From NCBI GenBank assembly GCA_012295275.1, contig CM022665.1, positions 28,201,446 to 28,265,445 on the forward strand: 64,000 nucleotides of DNA. The letters run 5' to 3'. This document shows positions 1-9,831 of this stretch, one piece after another. The translations under genes and the position numbers were made by a program. Position 1 is the first letter of the stretch. Every line of letters begins with the position of its first letter. The stretch comes from Chrysomallon squamiferum. Lineage: Eukaryota; Mollusca; Gastropoda; Neomphalida; Peltospiridae. Below the pieces are notes generated by a model. The model had not been told where the DNA came from, searched no databases, and saw only the letters and a program-made list of their open reading frames with translations.

Positions 1-1679
1 AAAAAAATAATAATAATAAAAAAAAATCCCTAGAGTTTTCAAAGAACAGTTTTTGAAAACATTTATATTGAAAATGGACTATATACATAATGCCAAGTAT
101 TATTTTCATTACTTGTTTTGCTTTTTTTTAATTTAATTTTTTTTTTAAATATTTTTAATAACATGCAAACAAGGGTTTTATTTTTATTTTGCTACTCTGC
201 AATGTACAAGACAGTAATATATTTTCAACAGCTGATATGGCCCAAAGAAACAAAGTCATAGTGTTCAATATTTATTTAGTAAGTGCCTTTGTGGATTATA
301 CCAGCAGAACAGAATTAAGAAATTAACTTAAAAAAGAGGGGGGAAAAAAAAAAAAGAAAGAAGAAAATTCATACAGTATTAATTGTTATTACTACTTTTT
401 GGCATTAAATAATAATGATTAAACTAGCCACTAATTTTGTTTAAGTTATTTTTCAGAAAAATTATCTATTATAATAAAAATAATATTGTTTAAGTTCTTA
501 CCATAAAGATAATGAGAGAATTTGAGTTTGTCTGTTAATGGATTGTTCTTGTGAGCATGTGTGTATGAGTGTGCATACATGCTTGCATGTTTGTGTGAGT
601 ACCTATGTGCTTGCCTGTTTATGTATAGGAATATGTGCTATCAATGTTGCATAAAAGAATGGATTACAGTGTTGATGGAAACCAGTGAATTTTTTCAGGG
701 TTTGTCTTCCTCTTTGTATTGGTGCTGTGCTAATGTAAATTTTTAAATGTCTGCTTTCTAAGTTTTGTATATTAATAATTTGGAAATAATAAAATGTGAA
801 AAGTATTATGAAGGATGAGGAAAATAATAAAAAAAAGTTGATAAATAAATAAAGGTAAGAAAACCCAACAAAAATATTGTTACTAAAAAAAGAAAAGAAA
901 AAGAAAACTAATTATTTTGATGAAAAACCACCTATGAAGCATTTTATTAAGATTTAAGATGAGAACAAATTATTATTATTTATTTTTTATCAAATTACTA
1001 GAGAAAAATAAAAGAATTGAACAGCATTATAAAATAATCTTGTATTTTATATGGAATCTATTTATGTTGTTTATTTATGGCAGGCAATACAGAACACAAA
1101 TATTTGAGAAAATTCAACTTTACATTCAGCACAAAGGCGTACGCATTAAAACCTGTTTTGTTGTGGAATGTATTTACTGATGTTATTCTGGTGGTCTTGG
1201 TGTGTGACTTAGCTTGTTGATTGTTGAAAATGTTTGTTGTTTATCACTATGTTGGAGTGTGTTTACTGGTACCAAGTACATGTGATATTAATGGTGGCTT
1301 GTGATAACTTGAGGTGGTTGTTGCTTTATGTGACACTGTCACAAGCCTCTGTCACAGACAGGCAGCCCAAAATATTGTCATTATCACCCCTTCAAAAATA
1401 AGCATAGCCTTTTCATGCAAATTTAAAATAGAAAACAAATATTATGGTTTTTTTTTTTTTTAAATAGAATCTATCTGATGTCTTAATTTTATTATTATTA
1501 TTTAAAATCTATTTTGTATTCATTAGTAACATCTTCCGTAAATGGTATTATTCTGAAATAAAATACAGAATAGATTTTTATTACATGTTTAAATGTATGT
1601 ATTTTATTTTAAAAATACATAATTGAAATTTTGTTTCGTGGAAAAGAGCTAACCCTCTACATGTGTGTGTATGTGTGTT

Positions 1680-1710
<31 letters not shown>

Positions 1711-2755
1711 GACATATACAAACACACACATTATTATTATTTATAAAATTAAAACATTTAATTTTCTTGATTATTGAGAGTATGTTTTCTTAAAGTGTTA
1801 ATTATATTGTCCATTTATTTAGTGGTGTCCACAAATGCAGTAAGACAAAGATTTTTCTGTTTCAGTTGCTCTTAGTTTATGCTCACAAAATGATTTCTAA
1901 CATTTAAGTTTGTGATTCCCAAAACAGTTAAGTCAGGTGTATTGTGTGCTCAACACTGTTTTCTTTATACGATTCCCCGCTCCCCTCAAAATAAAATCAA
2001 AAAGCTCAGTTTTGAAACTAGCCAATTTTTCTTATGTGGATTTATTTTAATTTATTTTTGACTAGTGCTCATAGTGTTATAATTTCACTTGTGTGTATAT
2101 GTGTGTAAGTTTTCAGTCACTTCATTTATAATTCAGAAGTTATAGTCTAAAACCATCTAATAAATATTGCAAATTAGTATTTAGGGAATGGAAGAGTCCA
2201 ATCTGGATCTTATTATTTTTAGGAATTTACATTAAATCCATTTTCAAAAATAAATAAGGTGCAAACAGAAATTAATTTATTACATGTAATAACAGTAATA
2301 AAGATATTTAGTTATTAGACTGGAGTGTTCTGGGTGATTTTTTGTTGTTTTGTTATACACAGGTATCTAGGACACAGAGAAAGGGAGGTCATACAAATAT
2401 ACAACAATATATAAATATTTAGTGGTGTCTCTGTAAGATTTCCAAGACTTTGTAAGATGGTGTGATGTCTAAAGGTTTTTTTCTTGTCTAGATAGTTAAA
2501 AATGAAATTCATTTTGTACATAGTGTTGAATATGTAATGCTCTTGCATTGATATTCTTGCACATAAATTTTCCACTTCAGTTTTTATTATCATCATTATT
2601 TGTATTAATATTACTATTACTATTGAATTAAAATGTTAAATGAAATTTAATGTTTTGGCCGATCAGATGCCAGCTTTTGATTTTTAATTGCATATTAATT
2701 ATATATTAAAAAATAAAGTAGAGAACAAAGTTAGAAATAAGTCAACAAAACTGAC

Positions 2756-2813
2756 ATTGTTTCTTGTAGTTTATATATATATATATATTTTATATATCAC
2801 TACAAGAAACAAT
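2756..2813. repeat. Perfect 15-bp inverted repeat (hairpin)
   Basis: The arms attgtttcttgtagt (2756-2770) and actacaagaaacaat (2799-2813) are exact reverse complements. They are separated by a 28-nt AT dinucleotide-rich loop, and TA runs also flank the structure. It could be an RNA hairpin in the presumed 3' UTR or a tiny foldback element. Confidence 0.8.
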
Positions 2814-4336
2814 ATATATATATAATTAATGGACATCACATAGCAGTGTTCATTCCTAATCTAGCTTTTCAGTAATTGTATGGACCAGACAGGAAACAAG
2901 GCAATGCAAGTTATTATTATTACTTTATTTTTTAAAGTATGCACCATTGGTGTTTCTCAGGAATTGCCTTTTTAATTATCTTTTCCTGCAAGTGAATAGT
3001 TGATGGCATTTTGATGTTCATAATATTGTATATATATATATTAGTATGAAGCATTTATGATACCAAGTATTTGTTTTTCTGTCTTCTTTTTTTTTTTTCC
3101 TTCTTTCTTTTTAAGTTTCAGATTACATGATGTGATGGAAAAAGAACACTTGCCTATATTAAATTACTTCCGGAAAGGAAGAAAAAATATTGATTGCCAG
3201 TTTTGGTCTTCCTCCACCCTTTTCTGAGTTATTGTGATATGCATTTTGTGTTCCCATCACTTTTTTGTGGAATTAAAAAAAAAAAGATTTAAAATTTTTA
3301 ACTTATTTTAAATATCTCACTTTTGGAGCAGGTTTGTGCACTGTGAATAGCTGTAGTCCCTTAAAGTGACGCATAGGTGTTGAGCACATTGAGATTTTTA
3401 AAAGAATTTATTTTCTTGTGAAAATAAAAATAAAAGGTGATTGCCAGTACTATTACTTTTCATGTTTTTAATCTCTATCTTACTCAATATTGTAAACATT
3501 ACTGTGCTGTTTAATGGTATAATTATTGCATTAACCTTTGATTTGCTTTTAGTTCTAGATTAAAAACTGATCTATTTGTAAAATATTGTCATGTTGATTT
3601 TATTATTCTGTGAGGAGTACTGGACAAAGAGGTGAAGCCAATGAAAATAATTTTAAAATCTGTGTTTTCCCTGAGACTTGTGTTATCACTTGGGACATTT
3701 AGGAAATACAGCATCTTGCACTTTGTATGCTTTCATAAAATGTTTTCAAAAAAAAGGCTTCTTAAATACTGTAAATATACTTTAAGACTGTTTCTATGAA
3801 ACATATGATTATTTAGTAAATACAACATATAAAGTATCTCAGTAAAAACTAGAGCCATTTTAGACAGGTGGTACAACCAGTACTCTTACACAATTATCTG
3901 TGTTGTATATTATGTGAAAACAATGCTGGATAACTATACAGGAACAAAATCCTTAATTGGAAAGCAGATGTAATCAAAAATTGTATATAAAATATATATA
4001 TATAACAAAATCCATGTATTTGTAACATTAGATTCTTGTATGTGCAATGACTATATCCATTTTAATCCATAGGTACAACTTCTAGCATTGTTCTTAGTGG
4101 AATATGTACAATGTATCATAGAAAATGCTAGTTGTGTAAAAAGAAATGAAACAACAGAATCCCTCATCTGGGCTGTGTATAGCATTAGATGCATATTGAG
4201 CCAAACTGTACAGCCAATTGTATAAGCATTGCTTTGCTGGCCTCCACAACAATGAGTAATCTTGTATATTTCCAAGTATGTTTTTGTATTAATATTATGT
4301 TATGTAAACTTGTATACGTCTCTTAAAAAAAAATTA

Positions 4337-4342
4337 AATAAA
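4337..4342 (+). terminator. Candidate polyadenylation signal AATAAA
   Basis: AATAAA is followed within 15-30 nt by a GT-rich element (ttactgttgtgtttcttttgtttgc), the strongest plus-strand poly(A) context in the first 5 kb. It would terminate the transcript whose 3' UTR appears to fill 1-4360. Confidence 0.45.
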
Positions 4343-4360
4343 TGTGAATATTACTGTTGT

Positions 4361-5824
4361 GTTTCTTTTGTTTGCACATATTAATTTTCCAACATTAACT
4401 TTTGGATGCAAGAAATTTGGTAATTCTGAGGGAGTTTCAAAGAAAACCAATCAACATTCTTCCAACTTTACATATGGAATTCTTAATCATATTGTATGTA
4501 CATTTATTTCCAAAACAGAACATCACCTACCACAGAACTGGTTGTATCCATTTTGATGGAAATGGATCATTCTAAATTGTTGAGCTCTACTTTTAGGCAA
4601 TGCATTTGAAAACAAAACAAAATTCTGCTGAAATAATCTTTTTAATAACATCTGAATCATAAAAATCATTGTGTACATAATTGTGAAAAAGTAACATGAA
4701 CTATTTAAATGAAGTTAAAAATAAACTTCATAACAGCATTTCCACACTGGTTAGCATCTGCCTGCTAACTAGTGGAACATAATTATGTTATTTATTAAAG
4801 TGTAACTAGATGAAGACGTCTATAATTTAAATATTTTTAAATGTTCAACTTTGCTGCTCAAAGGCAATACTGGCCAACATGATGCTGAATAGTTTAATTT
4901 TCTGAATTCATACTGGAATTAGAACTATGGGAACAGATGGTCTATGTGCATTCAGTGACCAATTTCAACATGTTTGGCACAAAAATGATTTTGTAAGTTA
5001 CTGTTTAGAAGACATTTCATGTGAAATAAAAAAACAAAAAAACCCACTGAATTATTTTTAAATTAATGAAAATAAAAGCAAACTGTAAAATGCCAAAAGA
5101 ATCCAAACCAAATGCAAATTTGTAAACCAAAATGGGTTTAATTAAACCATAGGAATTGGGTTTAATGTTAAATTCACCAACACAATGTGCAACAAAGTTG
5201 AAAAACATATAATTAAAAAAATCATTGCATGATCCTTTGGATTGTTAAATATTCAATTTGTGACTAATACATCTACAGTATATATGCTTTAGGTGTCATA
5301 TAATGACAAAAAAAGCAAAAACATTTTATATCAAATACTATTTTGGTATGCTTTTATGTTTATACTGTCAGCTGAAAGGAACAAAATGCCATCTACTTAA
5401 TTTGATTAAACAGCTTTTGTTTAAAAACAAAACAAATGTATAGAATACAGATTACAAAGGCTCTGCATTTCAAAAACTTTCAAAACATAATCTGTAAACT
5501 TGAGCTCTTCTTGTAATAAGATACTATCTGTAAAACCTGAAGTTGTTGGATACAAAATGATTTTGTCTGTAAAACTTGTAGATCTTGTAAAAATGATATA
5601 TCTGCAAAAGCTGTGCAAAAAAAAAGGGTAGTCTCATCTGCAAATAAATAAGACAATTCCTGCAAAATGGTTCAATCTGTAAAATTGGAAGACTGTTTGT
5701 ACAAGAATATTCTATCTGCAAAATGCTAAAACTCTTTTGAGAAGATGAGATGGCAAATTCTTTCTCTTTGCTGACAGTATTGGAGACCTGATTACAAATA
5801 TATACCCATACAAACATCCATGTT
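4361..5824 (-). other. APMAP 3' UTR and convergent intergenic gap
   Basis: No ORF of interest lies here. On the minus strand this is downstream of the APMAP stop codon. A candidate minus-strand AATAAA (plus strand tttatt) lies at 4791-4796, which would give a 3' UTR of about 1 kb. The part nearest the stop (5480-5730) is a degenerate tandem repeat described separately. Confidence 0.4.
5480..5730. repeat. Degenerate tandem repeat in the APMAP 3' UTR
   Basis: The core atctg(t/c)aaaa recurs about eight times. Examples lie near 5490, 5527, 5568, 5598, 5635, 5673 and 5715, with spacing of roughly 25-40 nt and diverged spacers. In the mRNA sense (minus strand) each unit reads UUUU(A/G)CAGAU. The array lies wholly downstream of the APMAP stop codon. 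Confidence 0.6.
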
Positions 5825-6119
5825 TTACACAGCCATTGTGAAAACTCTTCCCAGATATGAGTGGTGATAAGAACCAAGGTACAACACACCATTCTTTTCT
5901 TCAACTTCACTCACATCTGTCTGCCATCCAGTAGGGTCATGTAAACTTTGAATTATTTGGCCATTCTTGTTTATCTCCAAAATTAAGCCATATTTTGGTG
6001 TAAATGATCCAATCATATCTTGAGTGAACACCTGAAAAATTAAGTAAATAAATGAAATATTAAGAATGGAACTAATACTTAATAGAAATCCAAGTTTTAA
6101 TATTTACTGATTCTGTTGA

Positions 6120-6157
<38 letters not shown>

Positions 6158-7241
6158 TAATAGAATTGTAGAAAAAAAAATCATTATATGTTAAAAACCA
6201 AAATAATAAAAGAAATAAAATGAAAAAGTAAAAGCTTTGTCAGTAGTTAAAAAATAAACTTTCCAAATGGTCATTCTAGTTATCTTACTGAAATACAATC
6301 TTTACTATCAAAATATAATCTGAATACTTAAAAATAAATTCTGACATTTATTTATAATAAGACAAAAATCTTAAAACTGCAGTTAACATAAGCAGTCATT
6401 ACAGTATTGATAATTATTATTTTGGAGATGGTACAAAACCAATACCTTTGCAATGAAAGCTCTTAGTGATGGTCTTATTGCTATGTAATCAAATGCATTC
6501 CAATTTCCTTTAAATCTTTTGCCTAACAACCCAATCCAGAATGTTCCACGACTAGATTTGCGAATATTGTCTGGCAACCCAGGCAAATTGTCTACAAACA
6601 CATCAAGCTGCCCTTTCTTCTCTCCCTTTAAATAATACCTGAAATAGGTAAGAGGGATTGAAAATCAATTAAGATTAGAATAGTACAGAGCTTAATAATT
6701 AAATTTGTAATAAACCATTGTGCATAAATGTTAACAAAATTTTAAAAAGAACAGTAAGTATTTTTTTTCATTAACCTTTACTAATTAAAAAAGATGGAAG
6801 TTAAAAAAAAAAATTAAAAATCAAAAAAGAAAATCAAATTGTTTAAACATCATGGAGAACTGCCATTTCTCTTGTTTCAGAACTTCATCTCCAGTAACTA
6901 AATAATAGTGAAGATATAATACACAAGTTGTTTTTTTAACTTATAGTAATAACAGTATTCAAATAACAATTAAAAGACACAATACTTAATTATTAATACT
7001 AAGAAGGAAGCTGGATGAAAAATTAAAAAAAAAATCTATCTTTTTTTTTTTTTTAAATAAGAAATTGCAACCTCATAATTCTAGCTTTTGTCATTTCTGA
7101 AATAAGCAGAAAATCTTCCTTCAGTGACAGCTGTACACCATTAGCAAATGTCAAACCATCAACAAGTTGTGTCATACGTTTAGTTTTTGGATCATAAGAA
7201 AGTAACCTGAAAAATGGAAAACATTTATATATATTTATTTC

Positions 7242-7284
<43 letters not shown>

Positions 7285-8783
7285 GTGATATATTGACTTA
7301 CAAGTTTAATTCGTTCTGTGACCAGGCTTGCAACTCAATTTGCTCATATATCAAATCAATTTTTTCAATTGAAATCAATTGAAATACCATTAATCTGTTC
7401 CAGTCCCCCCAAACCACCCCAATTTTTTGTAATATGTTTTTAAATAAGAAAAATGTAAGTATAAATGACAAATATTGTATAAAAACAAAGTAAAAGAGAA
7501 TGTAAGACAGAGGTCCATAGCTTAGAAATTATTTTAACGGCTTTGGCCTGGAGTTACAGCCTTTATCGACTCCTTCTGCTTCAGTATGGTATACATATTA
7601 AAAATACTATGCTCGTCCTGCACTGTAGTCACTTTGCTCATGTTTTCCTATGATTTCATTCTTTAATTCAATAGACATCATCCGCTTCTTCTTCTCAGCA
7701 CTATTCTTTGCACTCATTTTCTTAGGATCCATGGAAATTTGTCAAAATACTGCACAAAATGCAAGCACAACACAACAGAGATGCTTCCACGGCAAGGTAA
7801 CTACATGAAGCAAACAAATGAGATGCAGGATGCTGGGCAGATGGTGTGTTGTTTGTTGTGCCAACTAGCAGCAGCATATCTGAAGCTCACTTGTAACACA
7901 GATTTTGGCTCGCAACTCAAAGCAAAATATCAACTGGGCGACTGCTCGTAACTTGGAAGAGGTACCACCATATATACATAATAATAAGGAGAAATAATTC
8001 TTTTTTTTTACTGTTATTTGTCTCTGTCAAATGCAACGTAGTATTCATGTACACACATACAATGAGTATATTATTAAGACAGCATTCGATTTCTGCATCT
8101 GAATTAGTACCATCTTCTGTAAGTAATTAAGCTGATAATCAAGTTTTGAAATATGTAGAAGTTGAATTATGTGCAAATAAGAATTTTTTCTTAACCACAG
8201 TAAGTCACTGCTCCTATAATTTTTCAGCAGTTATGTCTTTAAGCATTAACTTTTATAAATAATCAGAATAAAATGTACCTGCCTGATGATTCAGCTTCTA
8301 GTATAAGGTATTTGTTATTGCGTCGGTCCCATTTGGTGCTTGAATCACTTATGTAAATTGTGCCATCCTTTGCAATATCAAGGTCATTTAAAAATTTTGG
8401 AGTTTTTCCATTTACTGGTTCTGAAGATGAATAAAGTTGATGAACATCCCCTGAAAAAAAAAAAAAAAAAAAAAAAACAAAACCAAAGTTATCAGCACAT
8501 AATAGCCATGTACCAATATATATTTTTTTTAAATTATTTTTTTAAATTCTGATAGCATTTATATAAATGTATATATATATATTAAAAAAATATATATATA
8601 AAAAAATAATAAAATAAAAACAAGATTACTTCATTACTAAGAATTTAGGTATAAAAGTAACAGAATATTTGTGCTGTTTCAGTAGCAGAAATGATTCAGC
8701 TATCACAATTCAAAATTATTTTACTTTCATAAAAAATATTTATATTTATAAACAAATTAATTTTCAAAAAAGAATGCCAATTT

Positions 8784-8824
<41 letters not shown>

Positions 8825-9792
8825 TATATTCTGTTAATAATGCAAAATGTTTAAAATTAAGCCATTGCATTATATTACTAATAAACAAATAAATAAACAA
8901 TGTTACCTGTAGCTACATTGATCTTAAAGAGACCTAGGTAAGCATCTGCTACAATTAAGTAACCACTGTTGTCCAGTCGCATCCCTAGAGGACGTCCACA
9001 TGTTGGTTCATTGTCAAAATTACCTGGAAATAATGTGCAATAAATTAAGATAAGCTAACAGAAACATAAATTATTTAATTACTAATGTGATACTTCTAAC
9101 ATATTAATTATGAAAATGATTCTTTAATATGTAAAAAAACCCAACAATTAAAACATCTTTAATGTTACTGTTATTTATGGAAATGTGTATTTTCACCAAG
9201 TGTTAGGATGCACCAACTTCCTGCTTGTGATTTAACTGTACAGTGTACTGTCAGACTAATTTAATTATGATTTATTAGTAGTCACATAATAAAAATTCCC
9301 CACCAATATCAAAAATAAATATTTTAACATATGGCACTGAAAAAAAGACTTTAATGTGACTGTTACCATCCAAATCATGTGCAAACTATTCAAATTAATA
9401 TCAATGTTGGTTTTGAACAGATCAAGCTGTGTAATAAATTTTAAAGTTCTTATTTCTTCTAAAACATTTTAAATTAAAAAGAAACAAATATCAAAAAAAC
9501 AAAACAAAAAAACCCAGTTAAGCCCTCCTTATATATATATCATTTGATTTCTGGATATCTGTACAAATTTAATCATAAAGTAAAGTGTTACTTCAAATTT
9601 TATTTATTTTATTTGTTGCTACATAAATACTATTAAAATCTATCTATAAAAGTTAAGATTTTCTACACACCACATGGTTCTTGACCCAGTCTGGCCAAAA
9701 CTCTAGCACTGCCTTTGTAAATATCTAAAATCTTTCCATCCGAAGTTCCTGTGTAGATATGATCTGAAAGTGAATAAATAAATATTAAAAAG

Positions 9793-9831
<39 letters not shown>

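Larger units (their letters stand above)
1..4360 (+). other. Probable long 3' UTR of an upstream plus-strand gene
   Basis: No convincing coding exon or repeat-family protein is visible in this stretch. It is AT-rich, CpG-poor and rich in U-tracts and UGUAAAUA-like words, such as that near 3774. It ends with a clean AATAAA at 4337-4342 followed by a GT-rich stretch (tgttgtgtttcttttgtttg), the usual layout of a cleavage and polyadenylation site. The simplest reading is the 3' UTR of a plus-strand gene whose coding part lies before position 1. It converges tail-to-tail with the minus-strand APMAP gene. The alternative is plain intergenic DNA with a chance signal. Confidence 0.4.

Noticed and set aside
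5524-5910. 128-codon minus-strand frame overlapping the APMAP end
   Set aside because: It is in a different frame from the APMAP last exon and its repetitive residues come from the degenerate 3' UTR repeat.
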